Origin: Aureliella helgolandensis
GTDB lineage: Bacteria; Planctomycetota; Planctomycetia; Pirellulales; Pirellulaceae
DNA: 64,000 bases
NCBI RefSeq assembly: GCF_007752135.1
Contig: NZ_CP036298.1
Coordinates: 2,480,001-2,544,000 of the forward strand
Reading direction: 5' to 3'
The notes below the pieces were generated by a model that saw only the letters and a program-made list of their open reading frames with translations, was not told the origin of the DNA and searched no databases. This document shows, in pieces, positions 1-8,740 of the stretch. The first letter of the stretch is position 1. Each line of letters starts with the position of its first letter. The position numbers and the translations under genes were made by a program.

Positions 1-7
1 TGCCTAA

Positions 8-30
8 GTTCGACTTTCGCACTTTTAAGC
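8..30 (+). repeat. Left terminal inverted repeat of the insertion sequence
   Basis: Perfect 23-bp inverted copy of 1426-1448. The transposase stop codon (25-27) lies inside this repeat, so the reading frame runs right into the element end. Confidence 0.85.
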
Positions 31-1335
31 TGCGAGTGACAGCAGAACTTCCAGGGGCTTGATTAATTTCTGAGCCGCTGGCGGTAAACGCCCGGCTGAG
101 AAAATAGATTGTCGTGTTTCCTCGACTGAATCGCGACGCAGCGTCGCGAGCATATCCGCGAACGATGCATGGCGTTTGCCACGCCACATTCGTATGAATG
201 GACCAGGCTCTGGCCGGACGTGTTCGTGCCACAACACAATCAGACCATACAGATAGAACATTGATGGCGTCGTGCGGCGAACCGCTGCGCGGACTCGGTT
301 CTGCGGTTCGCCCAGACCGAGGTGACCCTTGGCTTCTTGGAACGTCGTCTCGACCGGCCAACGAAAAGAGAACCGCTGCAAGATTTCTTCTTCGCTCAAG
401 TTGACATCGGTGCTGTAGAAAACTTCGATTCCCCGCCCGCCGCGAAGGTGCTCCACCGCGACCACTTTGACTTCTCGTTCAGGGGCAAGGTACAACCGGC
501 AGACCACCGACGTGATCCGAACATGAAAGCTCGATTGGCTGTACAGGTTGATCGTGGTGCGACGAAGTCCCTTGGTCGCTAACATCTCGGTCGGCTTGGG
601 CAGCACCGGTCCACGTCGTGGTGGACGGCCTCGCCCGGGTTTCTTGGGTCGTGGACCTTCACAGAGTCTGGCGTCTTTGCCAATGCGACCGGTGACGTGC
701 ATGCCGCTGGGGATTTGCTCCAGCATGCGACCACCGGTGTAAGCTGAGTCACCCAGGAAATGCAGGGATTTCTCGCCCGCATGCTGGGTCAACAGTTGGA
801 TCATCTCGAGCATTAAGTCGGTCTTCTTGCGATGCTTGCGACGTAGCTTTTTGTTGGTCTTGGTGTTCAGATAGAGCCTCATCAAAACCGGGATCGCGTA
901 CTTTCGCGTCGGATCTTTTCGTGAAGGGACTAAGACACACAGTACGACCCAGCAGTGGCCCCAGCGAAACGACGTGAAGCCACTGGAACTTTGGCTGGCA
1001 TCCCGGTGCATCCCTGTGCCGTAGATTTTCAAGCCTGTCTTGTGAATCAGGGTATCGTCGCCGACAAGATAGCAATGTTGCTGATCGGTGAGCTTGACGA
1101 CGAGATCGAACATTGCCAGTCCCACTTGGTCGATTGACCACCTCGCTCCGGCAAAGATACGGTGATAGGCGCTGTGATGTTTGGTGGGATCAATCGCTCG
1201 AAGCGCCCCAGTGATATTCCTGCGAGGTGCGAAGATCCATCCTGCGACGAATTGCTTGAAGGACTGTGCGGTTGGCTCAGTCATCGCGGCAGTAAAGACT
1301 TGCAGAAGTGGCATGAAAGATGTTGTAATGTCCAT
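25..1335 (-). CDS. DDE transposase (IS4/IS701-like superfamily)
   Basis: A 436-residue transposase that would cut and rejoin the ends of its own element. The likely catalytic acidic residues are visible: an Asp in VGDDTLIHKTG (about residues 91-101), an Asp in LGDSAYTGG (D196) and a Glu in the FRWPVETTFQEAKGHLGL region (E329 or E334), a spacing typical of RNase H-fold transposases with a long insertion before the Glu. A basic, proline-rich stretch (about 229-247) lies in that insertion. The frame is uninterrupted from start to the inverted repeat, so the enzyme may be functional. The exact IS family is not certain; the YxxxK-like region of canonical IS4 is not clear, and an IS701-like assignment is equally possible. 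Confidence 0.85.
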   Translation of the reverse strand: MDITTSFMPLLQVFTAAMTEPTAQSFKQFVAGWIFAPRRNITGALRAIDPTKHHSAYHRIFAGARWSIDQVGLAMFDLVVKLTDQQHCYLVGDDTLIHKTGLKIYGTGMHRDASQSSSGFTSFRWGHCWVVLCVLVPSRKDPTRKYAIPVLMRLYLNTKTNKKLRRKHRKKTDLMLEMIQLLTQHAGEKSLHFLGDSAYTGGRMLEQIPSGMHVTGRIGKDARLCEGPRPKKPGRGRPPRRGPVLPKPTEMLATKGLRRTTINLYSQSSFHVRITSVVCRLYLAPEREVKVVAVEHLRGGRGIEVFYSTDVNLSEEEILQRFSFRWPVETTFQEAKGHLGLGEPQNRVRAAVRRTTPSMFYLYGLIVLWHEHVRPEPGPFIRMWRGKRHASFADMLATLRRDSVEETRQSIFSAGRLPPAAQKLIKPLEVLLSLAA

Positions 1336-1425
1336 TGAAAGTGGCCTCCTTGTTTGGGTTAGTTAACACAGGCGAAAGCCTGCAACCCGGGGGCCACTTT
1401 CTTCACAACCATTTGCTAGCAAAGG

Positions 1426-1448
1426 GCTTAAAAGTGCGAAAGTCGAAC
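1426..1448 (-). repeat. Right terminal inverted repeat of the insertion sequence
   Basis: Perfect 23-bp inverted copy of 8-30, located about 90 bp upstream of the transposase start. The stretch between 1336 and 1425 would hold the transposase promoter. Confidence 0.85.
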
Positions 1449-1462
1449 TAAGTAGGAGAGCA

Positions 1463-2983
1463 TCATTGGTTGATGATGACGAAGCGTGAGCCTTGCCCAT
1501 TGCGGACTAGCAACAGAATTGAGCCATCGTCATCTGCAGCAACCATTTTTTCGAACTCCTCAACCGTCGAAACATCTTGACGATTGACTTGAACGATTAC
1601 TAGGCCCGGTTCGAGACCAGCGGATTGTGCTGCACTATCGTTTTGCACCGAAGTGATGACCACGCCGGACTGGTCTTGCAGGCCTAGTTGCTTGGCAACC
1701 TCTTGGGAAAGTGAACTGATTTCCAGGCCTAGCGACTTCAGCTTCACACCTTCCTGAACGGAAGCCTTCGTAGCGACTGCACCAAAGTCCCCTGGAACCG
1801 TTTCAGGCAAGTAGTTCAGCTCCATTGCTTGGCCATCTCGCACAATGTTTACCGTCAAAGACTCGCCCATTGGCGATCGCTCCACGGCGAGTTGTAATTG
1901 CTGAGGTGTGGTGACGGAGATGCCACCGAACTTGGTGATCACATCGCCCGGTTTCAGCCCACTCTTGGCTGCTGGTGTGTCCGGGAAGACGCTCGTCACC
2001 GCCACGCCGCTCTTGGGAGCCACGCCGAGTTGCGTTCCAAGTTCATAGCTTACCGGTTGAATGCTGACACCCAAGTAGGATCGTTGAACCCTCCCGGTGG
2101 AAACCAGTTGGTTGCTGACCCACTGGGCCAGGTTGGATGGAACTGCAAATCCTACGCCGTTGTTTCCACCTCCTTGAGAGTGAATTGCTGTATTGATACC
2201 GATCACCTCGCCGCGAAGATTCACCAGGGGGCCGCCAGAGTTACCGGGGTTGATGGCAGCATCCGTTTGGATAAAGTTCTCACGATCGGTAATTCCGATA
2301 CCACGGTTCTTGGCGCTTACGATCCCTGCCGTCACGGTGCTTTCGAGTCCGAAGGGTTGGCCGAGGGCAACCACCCAGTCGCCAACTTCCATTTGATCGC
2401 TATCGCCGATACTGGCGGCCACTAGGTTTGAATCACCGTCAAATTTGACGACGGCAATATCGGTAGATGGATCGGTCAGAACCTCGGTTGCAATGAATTC
2501 GCGACCGTCTTGAGTTTTGACGATAACCTTTCCCCCTCCGGCAACCACGTGGTTGTTCGTCAACACCACACCGGCGGAATCAATAATGACGCCCGACCCG
2601 ATGCCACCGTGAGACGGTGGAGACTGGTTGGGCCCTCTCCTGGGAGTAGTCCCCCCACGTTCGCGGAACATCTCTTCAAAGGGAGTCCCCTTGAAGGGAT
2701 TACTTCCTTCGAACGCACCCCCTTTCGACTGGTCTTGAGCGGATTGCCAAGTACTGTCGGGGCGGTTTTCAATAGCAACGACTGAGGGGAGCACATGCGA
2801 CGCCACGTTGCGGAATGCGCTTGACAGAGAGTCCGCAACTTCGAGTGTGTTAGCGGGAACAACCGGCATCTTGCTGGACTTTGTCGGTGCCGAAGGTACG
2901 GCGCCGATTGAGAATCCAGCTGCGGCGAGAGTGAGGGGGGCTGCGATTAATGCAGCGCGTAACGCAGAGCGTGAAAGTTTCAT
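1463..2983 (-). CDS. Periplasmic serine endoprotease of the HtrA/DegP/DegQ family
   Basis: A 506-residue secreted protease for quality control of exported proteins. Residues 1-30 look like a signal peptide (basic start, Ala/Leu-rich core). The trypsin-like domain has the full catalytic triad: H145 in LTNNHVV, D175 in STDIAVVKFD and S249 in NPGNSGGPL. Two PDZ domains follow, at about 285-380 (with the SYLGVSIQPV and GLKPGDVITKFGG blocks) and about 400-506. The linker after the signal peptide contains a charged, Gly/Pro-rich segment (about 80-127), as in the loop LA region of DegP-type enzymes. Length and domain order fit the DegP/DegQ class. The gene stands alone on its strand; an insertion sequence ends just after its stop and could separate it from its former terminator. 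Confidence 0.93.
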   Translation of the reverse strand: MKLSRSALRAALIAAPLTLAAAGFSIGAVPSAPTKSSKMPVVPANTLEVADSLSSAFRNVASHVLPSVVAIENRPDSTWQSAQDQSKGGAFEGSNPFKGTPFEEMFRERGGTTPRRGPNQSPPSHGGIGSGVIIDSAGVVLTNNHVVAGGGKVIVKTQDGREFIATEVLTDPSTDIAVVKFDGDSNLVAASIGDSDQMEVGDWVVALGQPFGLESTVTAGIVSAKNRGIGITDRENFIQTDAAINPGNSGGPLVNLRGEVIGINTAIHSQGGGNNGVGFAVPSNLAQWVSNQLVSTGRVQRSYLGVSIQPVSYELGTQLGVAPKSGVAVTSVFPDTPAAKSGLKPGDVITKFGGISVTTPQQLQLAVERSPMGESLTVNIVRDGQAMELNYLPETVPGDFGAVATKASVQEGVKLKSLGLEISSLSQEVAKQLGLQDQSGVVITSVQNDSAAQSAGLEPGLVIVQVNRQDVSTVEEFEKMVAADDDGSILLLVRNGQGSRFVIINQ

Positions 2984-3037
2984 AATCGGTTTCCTATCGT
3001 TAGACTTGGGCTGGAAAGAATATTTTTGGGAACAGCA

Positions 3038-3268
3038 TCAAACCAATTCCTCTGATGCGATACTGGCCATCCAATCATTGAGATGAATCTGAGGAGGCAG
3101 CCATTCGACTTCAGCGGAGACGCGTCTTCGACGTCGCTGGGATGCGCTCCATTGGGACCGAATCGCTGCCGCTCGAATACGAATTTCCTCGTGTGAGGGA
3201 TCTCCGCATTCACGGGAACCGCGCATCGATTGAGAATGCTCGCTATGCTTGACTAGGGCTTGGACCAT
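3038..3268 (-). CDS. Small hypothetical protein, basic, possibly planctomycete-specific
   Basis: A possible 76-residue protein just upstream of the HtrA-type gene on the same strand (54 bp apart). Its middle, PSHEEIRIRAAAIRSQWS followed by a run of arginines, resembles short planctomycete proteins with an 'EIRxRAxxIRxxWS' core that I recall from Pirellulaceae genomes; no function is known to me. The frame stays open upstream to 3331, so the start is uncertain; the ATG at 3268 gives the more compact protein. It could also be a chance frame. Confidence rests on composition and recalled motif only. Confidence 0.45.
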   Translation of the reverse strand: MVQALVKHSEHSQSMRGSRECGDPSHEEIRIRAAAIRSQWSASQRRRRRVSAEVEWLPPQIHLNDWMASIASEELV

Positions 3269-3621
3269 TAGCGGCGCTCCTGAATAGTGTGTTGACGGCG
3301 GCGACAACGGGACGCCGAACATCCGATACACTCCCAGAAAGCACAGACCGTGCCGTTCGCCACAAATCCGTCTTGAGACGCGTATCTACAGTCAAATCGC
3401 GCTGGTTTTGTTGCTAAGTGCCGCAAAAGACGGCGCGGGACCTGGGACGGAAAGTCGCGGCGGGGCAAAATGTCCCGATCTATAGCCGTGGAGGAAAGGT
3501 TAGGTACTGGGCGAGCTCGCGCAAAAATTTTGCAGAGATGCTCGTATTATCAAAGGCATGCACATCTGCGAAAATTGAGGGCTTCCTAGCTACGCCAACC
3601 TTTCCAATAGAAGTACTGAAG
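3269..3621. other. Intergenic region without recognised gene
   Basis: This 353-bp stretch separates a minus-strand small gene from the plus-strand methyltransferase. The frame of the methyltransferase is open upstream to 3418, but the added residues look unlike the family, so I treat it as the divergent promoter/leader region. No tRNA, repeat or clear terminator was seen. Confidence 0.5.
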
Positions 3622-4272
3622 ATGACGAACCATGCTCAGCAGTTTTATGACCGAATCAGTCACGCCTACGACCTCATCGCGGACGGTGGGGAACACATTG
3701 CGCGGGAGCGTGGATTGGAATTGCTCGATGTGCAAGCCGGAGAGGCTGTGCTTGAGATCGGGTTCGGGACTGGCCACTCGCTGGTTGCCTTGGCGGCATC
3801 GGTAGGAGAAACGGGCACCGTTTCGGGGGTCGACATCTCCACGGGGATGCGAGACGTCGCCAAGAAACGTCTTGAGAAGGCTGGTGTGGCCGACCGAGTC
3901 AACCTGTTTGTGCAAGACACGCCTCCTCTGCCCTTGAGCGATCAGACGTGTGATGTGGTTGTGATGAGTTTTACGTTGGAGTTGTTCCCGTTGGATACGA
4001 TCCCAAAAGTGCTGTCAGAGTGCCGCCGCGTGCTTAAGCCAGGTGGGCGTTTGGGGGTTGTCAGTATGGCGACCGTCGACGAAGGGGATTCTGAGAGTTC
4101 GCTCGAGCGCGCCTACGTGTGGATGCATAAGCATTTTCCCCACATTGTCGATTGCCAGCCGATTGCGTTGGAAAGGCTCCTCCAAGAGGCTGGCTTCACG
4201 CTGCAGAAGCAAGAACGCATCGACTTATTCACAATGCCGGTTGCGATCGTGGTAGCCCAAGGGGATTCTTAA
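3622..4272 (+). CDS. Class I SAM-dependent methyltransferase (UbiE/Methyltransf_11-like)
   Basis: A 216-residue cytoplasmic methyltransferase of unknown substrate. The SAM-binding motif I is VLEIGFGTGHSL (about residues 40-51), followed by an acidic residue in GVDISTGM (motif about 65-72) and a DVVVMSFTLELFP block corresponding to motif IV. This arrangement is typical of small-molecule methyltransferases related to UbiE. The ATG at 3622 was chosen because MTNHAQQFYDRISHAYDL matches the usual N-terminus of this family ('FYDRISxxYD'); the open frame upstream is not family-like. It has no co-directional neighbours close by, so no pathway is implied. Confidence 0.82.
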   Translation: MTNHAQQFYDRISHAYDLIADGGEHIARERGLELLDVQAGEAVLEIGFGTGHSLVALAASVGETGTVSGVDISTGMRDVAKKRLEKAGVADRVNLFVQDTPPLPLSDQTCDVVVMSFTLELFPLDTIPKVLSECRRVLKPGGRLGVVSMATVDEGDSESSLERAYVWMHKHFPHIVDCQPIALERLLQEAGFTLQKQERIDLFTMPVAIVVAQGDS

Positions 4273-4523
4273 GACAGAAGTCGCGTCCCGGATCAGCGCG
4301 AAGGAGTTAAGATACGGGCAGAATTCGGTTGCAAGTAATGACAAGTGCTGCCGTTGCGGTGCGTGGGCAGCGAGTGCGTCTCCAGACGTTGGCTGCCGCG
4401 TTGGGGAAGGCAATCGCATTGCCAGGTCCAGGGGGATCAACGCCATTAGTTTTGCAGATCGGGTCGACTGGAATGGAGCTCCCTTAACAAGATTCCTTTT
4501 AGCTCCGCAACTTTCGCTGGATG

Positions 4524-5971
4524 TTACTCTGCCAGATTGTGGCGTTCCTCGTTGTCTTCTCGAATATTGTAGAGTTGGAACAAGTCCTGTTTTCGGTCGA
4601 GTTCCACCAGCTTCCAGCCATCGTTGGCGATGATGGCGGTGGCACCCATTTGATGGAAGAGAGTATTCACGATCACATATTCGTGAGCTTCGGTTTGTGG
4701 TTTACCCAGCAGCGTCGGCAAATAGGAAACGCTGTCTTTGCCGGCTGGTAGTTGGGCCCCTAGGACATCGGCAAGCGTGCCCAGGAAATCGTAGTGCGCG
4801 CTCAATAGATGCGATTCGGTCCCTGGTGCAATCTTGCCAGGCCAACGTACGATCAGAGGGCATTGCATTCCGCCCTGGTAACCGGAACGCTTCAAACCGG
4901 CGCGTCCCCCCCGCTCCGTCAAAGACATCTCCGCATTCGGAGGTGCGCCACTTGTGCTGCTCGAGATCGGCTGGTTCCCCATTGGTGAGCAATTGCCGTT
5001 GGTAGCTTGGCTTGGGGCCGTAGTACAACTCGTGCCCGTTGTCAGAACTGAATACCACCAGCGTGTTGTCGTCGAGTCCGTGTGCCTCCAGTTCCTTCAT
5101 GATCCTGCCAACATGATCATCCAACATCTTGACCATGGAAGCGTATTTTTTTTCGGCGAGGGTCATTGTTGGCTGGTCGGCAAAGTCGGCGTGCAGCTCT
5201 GGGATCGACACTGGGCCGTGGGGGAGTTGAGTGGGATGGTGGAGAAAAAATGGTTCCTGCTTGTGTTCGCGGATGTATCTCAAAATACCGTCCAGGAACA
5301 CGTTCTGCGAATTGGTCTGGCCGCCGTAGCCAATCGGCTCGTCACCCTCCTCGCTCGTCTTCCCGCAGTTGGGCATCGCGTTGCCCTCCAATTCAAATCG
5401 CTCACCATTACGCCACAGGTAGGGTGGATAGTAACCATGGCAACGTTAGTGGTCAAAATACCCCTCATAGAAATCCCAGCCGAACCGTTTGGCGCGTTCA
5501 TGCCAAGTCAGGAAGCCGCGATCGAGTTTTCCGAACTGCGCGGTGCTGTAGCCTGCCGCCTGAGCGACTTGTCCCAAAAAAATCGCGTCTGGCGCAATTG
5601 GGTGGGCATGCTCCTTCAATGCCGCCAGTCGCGTTTGATACTCGGCATCGGTGATTCTTCCTGCGTCACGTTGAATTGGCAATCCGGCTCTGGTTTGTGC
5701 CCAGCCTCCTAGGCGTCCGTCATGCATGCCCGTCAGTAGTGTCCATCGCGAAGGTGCGCAAAATACAGAACCGTAATAATTGTTGAACTTCATCCACTCA
5801 GTGGCTAAGCGGTCGATGTTTGGGGTTTTCACGATTTTTTGGCCGTAGCAGCCCAGCATTCCAGGTCCCAAATCATCAGCAAATATCAGAATCATTGGGA
5901 GAAGTTGGTTCGCTGGCGTCGACGAAGGCAGCCTTGGCGGCAAGGAGAATTCCTAGCAGTAGAGTGCGCAT
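4524..5971 (-). pseudogene. Sulfatase (type I, formylglycine-dependent), disrupted by two frameshifts and one nonsense codon
   Basis: Remains of a secreted arylsulfatase-like gene. The signal peptide (MRTLLLGILLAAKAAF, ATG at 5971) is in one frame and the mature domain (MILIFADDLGPGMLGCYG) in another, with the shift near 5894. The catalytic C-x-P-S-R motif is present as FCAPSRWTLLTG, where the Cys would become formylglycine. A TAA at 5446-5448 interrupts the conserved run YEGYFDH/RCHGYYPPYLW, most simply a CAA to TAA change. A third lesion lies at a run of seven Cs (4906-4912, plus strand): removing one base restores DGAGGRAGLKRSGYQGG. The C-terminus (DLFQLYNIREDNEE) is otherwise complete. 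A sequencing error could explain a frameshift but hardly all three, so I call it a pseudogene. Confidence 0.85.
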
Positions 5972-6217
5972 CGTTCGGACACCTATGGGAGAAGTGTTCG
6001 CTTTGCGGTCGGGAAGCGGAACTAGCTTCGATTCTGGCGTGATCGGGCAGCCAGAGCAATACAGTGGAGCTGCCCATGGGGCTCAAGCTCCGAGGCAGGC
6101 GGGTAAGCTCCGAGATCGCGGCAGACCGTTCGATGTATCAGGGGGGGGAACTCGACAATTCGCGGGCAAACCAGCACCAGGGAGGATTGACGGGGCCCAG
6201 CTTCCGTTTATCCTTTA

Positions 6218-6586
6218 TTGAGACTAAGTTTCATTAAGCCAGATTTGGGTAGATACCTCGTGCACAACGAAACGATCCTGAATGTCTTTCCTGGGGCCAG
6301 CGACCAAAATCGATTGGTGTTGGTGCAGACTCGGACTATTTGCGGCCTGGAGCACCTCGTATTGCGCCAGGAAACGCATTCTCCCGACGTTGGATGGTTT
6401 GTTCAGAACCAAGTTGCTATTGAACCAGGGCAGGTCGCTGCGCTGAAGATGACGCTTTCGCCAAGCGGCACCAAGTTGAATGGGACAGGGAATACGCCGC
6501 GCAGTACGCGCCCCGTTGCCAAGGCTAAAAACGCGAGTCCATCTGCGAATGCTCCAGTCCTGCTGCAGTTTGAAGCAGCGAGCTAA
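6218..6586 (+). CDS. Hypothetical protein, about 122 residues
   Basis: A possible gene with TTG start. Residues 8-75 (DLGRYLVHNETILNVFPGAS onward through QTRTICGLEHLVLRQETH) show alternating hydrophobic and polar residues suggesting a small beta-rich domain, followed by a low-complexity Ser/Thr/Ala/Pro tail. It recalls short planctomycete hypothetical proteins ending in a similar 'VGWFVQxQVxxEPxQVAAL' block, but I cannot name a family. The start is uncertain, and a long open frame on the opposite strand (6224-6655) shows that this region is permissive for chance frames. It stands alone between the sulfatase pseudogene and the ferritin gene. Confidence 0.5.
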   Translation: MRLSFIKPDLGRYLVHNETILNVFPGASDQNRLVLVQTRTICGLEHLVLRQETHSPDVGWFVQNQVAIEPGQVAALKMTLSPSGTKLNGTGNTPRSTRPVAKAKNASPSANAPVLLQFEAAS

Positions 6587-6788
6587 GTTGGCAAGGTCGT
6601 TGAGCCTAGTCGGCGTCTCGATTGTGCGAGCTCTTTGCCCGCGTGTCGCGCCCAAGATCGGCCTGTAGCGGTAATCACTCTTCCTTGCTCACGCGGCGTT
6701 GCAATGGGGAGAGGCCCGGTAGCTCGTGCGGCGGGCTGCGAAACTAACAAATCCTTAAGGGATGGAGATCTCAATCGATACACGGAGA

Positions 6789-6818
6789 GCCTCGGTCTCG
6801 CAGTGGAGGGACCGAGGC
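6789..6818. terminator. Candidate hairpin, possible bidirectional terminator
   Basis: A perfect 9-bp GC-rich stem (6789-6797 with 6810-6818) encloses a 12-base loop. It lies 64 bp beyond the stop of the minus-strand ferritin gene and about 200 bp after the plus-strand hypothetical gene. No strong U-tract follows in either direction, so termination is only inferred from position and structure. Confidence 0.35.
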
Positions 6819-6881
6819 CGTGTTGTTGGCTTCGCGAATTTTGAGCTTGGAGGTGGACGTCATCGCCACCTTCCAATCGTC

Positions 6882-7337
6882 TTAAGCAGACTTCTCTTGC
6901 GTCTTGGTGGCAGCAGAGGAGCCCTCTGTATTGCGAAGGAGCTTAGTGTATTCATCAACTCCATCCTGCTCTTCGATCAGGATGTCTTCGAGGAAGATGA
7001 CAAGTGGGCGGTTGCCTTCGGCCATTTCAAGTGCCTGGGTGTACATTTCGACTGCCTTGGATTCGAAGTCCAGGCTGAATTGCAGGACTTCCTGTAGATT
7101 GCGAGACTGTTTGATTTCGTTTCGCGTTGCCACGGGGACTCCGCCCAGGGCGACGATTTTAGCGCCTACCTTTTGAGCGTGTCCGAACGATTCCTTGGCA
7201 TCGTCGAGGAATTTTTCCGCGTAGACTTCGCGCCAAACACCCTCACAAATGAAGCCAGCTTGGGAGTACTGGGCGACGCCGGTCCACTCATGCTTCAGGA
7301 TTTCATTGAGTTGGTCGATAATAGCTTGATTGCTCAT
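6882..7337 (-). CDS. Ferritin-like / bacterioferritin-family di-iron protein
   Basis: A 151-residue four-helix-bundle protein probably storing or detoxifying iron in the cytoplasm. Candidate metal ligands follow the ferritin pattern: E17 in HEWTGVAQY, E49 and H53 in AKESFGHAQ, E92 in DFESKAVEMY, and an acidic cluster at 117-126 (EDILIEEQD). The helix B motif ESFGHAQKVGAKIVALGGVP resembles bacterioferritin and related Dps-like proteins ('HAxxIAxRIxxLGGxP'). The position of the usual last His of bacterioferritin is taken by Asp, and the heme-ligand Met is not obvious, so a heme-free ferritin-like protein is more likely. The start ATG at 7337 is preceded by GGAAAGAA. It is monocistronic. Confidence 0.85.
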   Translation of the reverse strand: MSNQAIIDQLNEILKHEWTGVAQYSQAGFICEGVWREVYAEKFLDDAKESFGHAQKVGAKIVALGGVPVATRNEIKQSRNLQEVLQFSLDFESKAVEMYTQALEMAEGNRPLVIFLEDILIEEQDGVDEYTKLLRNTEGSSAATKTQEKSA

Positions 7338-7983
7338 GGCAATTCTTTCCGGAAAGTTTGAAAGTCTGATTTTTTAGTGGCTGGGTTTCGGTCCAACTCT
7401 ATCGACCGGGCAAGTGAGTGAGAAGCCCGGAACGCAAGCTTTTCATGGGAAAATCAAAATACACGCCTGGTGAGACCGAGTCTGTACGTAGAGGCCATGG
7501 AAGCCGGCAAGCCCTCCACGCAGCCGCTTGCGATCTGAAATGTCTCACAATCCTGAACGAGTCACTGCTGCGTTTTACAGCATGCCGACTCGTTTGCAAG
7601 AGACGGGGTAGGGGGTGCCTCGAAATGCCTCTGTAGGGTGGCCTGCAGCTTATTGGTTGTGGTGGACGATCTGTTTCTTCAAACGCAAACGCGGCGAGGT
7701 GTTGCATCCCAAGAGTCGTCGAGGATCGAGTTTTCAGTCGAAGAGGCTTGGCTGGCTCCGTCGAGTTGCGGTTGTATCGCATTGGAACGCGTTTTTGCGA
7801 AGCATCCCCGGACGCGATAGTCATTCGGCAGGCTCAGGGGGCCGCACAATTCGACCGGTTGCACGTTGTTAGGATAGAGCAAAACGATATTCTCTAGATT
7901 GCCCCCACTTTTGTTTGCAGTTACGCAAGCGTTGGAGAGGGGGGCTATCCAGTTGGTTTGAGGGATTTACTTGGGGGGCGAGT
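7338..7983. other. Divergent intergenic region
   Basis: This 646-bp stretch separates the ferritin gene (minus) from the LuxR-type regulator (plus) and must contain both promoters. A 12-bp palindrome (7345-7356) overlaps the ferritin ribosome-binding region and could be a protein or RNA regulatory element. Open frames here (for example 7399-7824 minus) have arginine/serine-rich composition unlike real genes, so none is called. Confidence 0.45.
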
Positions 7984-8703
7984 ATGACGGCTGTCGATTT
8001 GGAATGGGTGCCTGAGCTGCCGCTGTGGGAAGCAGAGCTGCTGGACGAAGGGCAACGGTTGCTGAGGAATATTACGGAATGCGTGCGGGGCTCGGTGGAT
8101 ATTCAATCGGAGATCGAACCCAATCCTTTGTGTGTCTACATTAAGTCCTCCGAAGGGCAGATGCTGTATACCAATTCCGCCTATGAGCGGGTTTTTGGTG
8201 GCAAGATGATGTCTGCAGGCAGGCTCTCCATGGCCTATCTGAACGGCGCGCTGCAGAAGGTGGCGCATGACTCCGATATGCTGATACTCAGAGGCAGTAA
8301 CTACGCATTCGCCGATCACGTTGGGGAGAATGCCAGCGGGCGTTCGATGCATTTACAAACCATTAAGCATTCGCTCTTAGGAGTCGGACATCCCAAGCTA
8401 GCGATCTTGGGGATTACCCAAGTTCTGAAGTTTTTCGACGAGCAGCCCCACTCTTCCGTTCGGAATTTAGAGGAGTACTGGACCGCCTTTCGGTTGCTCC
8501 CGGAGCGTGACCAACAATGTGCAGTGATGATCTCGCTGGGAATGAAGTCGAAGGCAATTGCCGAAAAATTGAATGTGAGTGACAAAACGGTCGACAATCG
8601 CCGCGATGCGATTTTGAGGTCGCTCGGTTTGAGCAACCCCATGGAAATGGCATGCTTGTTGTGTCGCTTCCAGGATAACGGATTTGGGCAATTCGGGCTT
8701 TGA
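7984..8703 (+). CDS. PAS-domain LuxR-type transcription regulator
   Basis: A 239-residue DNA-binding regulator. Residues about 43-150 form a PAS-like sensor (PNPLCVYIKSSEGQMLYTNSAYERVFG is partly the classic PAS start). The C-terminal part (about 168-225) is a LuxR/GerE helix-turn-helix, with LLPERDQQCAVMISLGMKSKAIAEKLNVSDKTVDNRRDAI matching the 'LTxREREVxxLxxxGxxxKxIAxxLxxSxxTVxxHR' pattern. No receiver domain is present, so it senses a ligand or signal directly through PAS rather than by phosphotransfer. The ATG at 7984 has a strong purine-rich GGGGGGCGAG ribosome-binding site seven bases upstream. Target genes are unknown; it is divergent from the ferritin gene. Confidence 0.82.
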   Translation: MTAVDLEWVPELPLWEAELLDEGQRLLRNITECVRGSVDIQSEIEPNPLCVYIKSSEGQMLYTNSAYERVFGGKMMSAGRLSMAYLNGALQKVAHDSDMLILRGSNYAFADHVGENASGRSMHLQTIKHSLLGVGHPKLAILGITQVLKFFDEQPHSSVRNLEEYWTAFRLLPERDQQCAVMISLGMKSKAIAEKLNVSDKTVDNRRDAILRSLGLSNPMEMACLLCRFQDNGFGQFGL

Positions 8704-8740
8704 ACTCGAATTGCAACGGCCACGATCGATGGAGACAACG

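Larger units (their letters stand above)
7..1449 (-). mobile_element. Complete insertion sequence carrying one DDE transposase
   Basis: A single transposase gene is framed by terminal inverted repeats that match perfectly over 23 bp (8-30 and 1426-1448), or 24 bp if the flanking A/T pair (7 and 1449) is counted. Matching stops abruptly on both sides, as expected for true element ends. A TAA occurs at 5-7 and again at 1449-1451 and may be a short target duplication, but it overlaps the repeat ends so the exact duplication is ambiguous. The perfect repeats and intact transposase suggest a recent, possibly active insertion. It sits about 13 bp beyond the stop of the htrA-type gene without damaging it. 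Confidence 0.85.

Noticed and set aside
4898-4920. Programmed frameshift in the sulfatase at the C7 run
   Set aside because: Two more lesions, one a plain stop codon, make gene decay a better explanation than recoding.
7399-7824. Open frame of 141 codons on the minus strand between the ferritin and LuxR-type genes
   Set aside because: Composition is rich in Arg, Ser and Pro without any hydrophobic pattern or start signal; looks like a chance frame in a GC-rich region.
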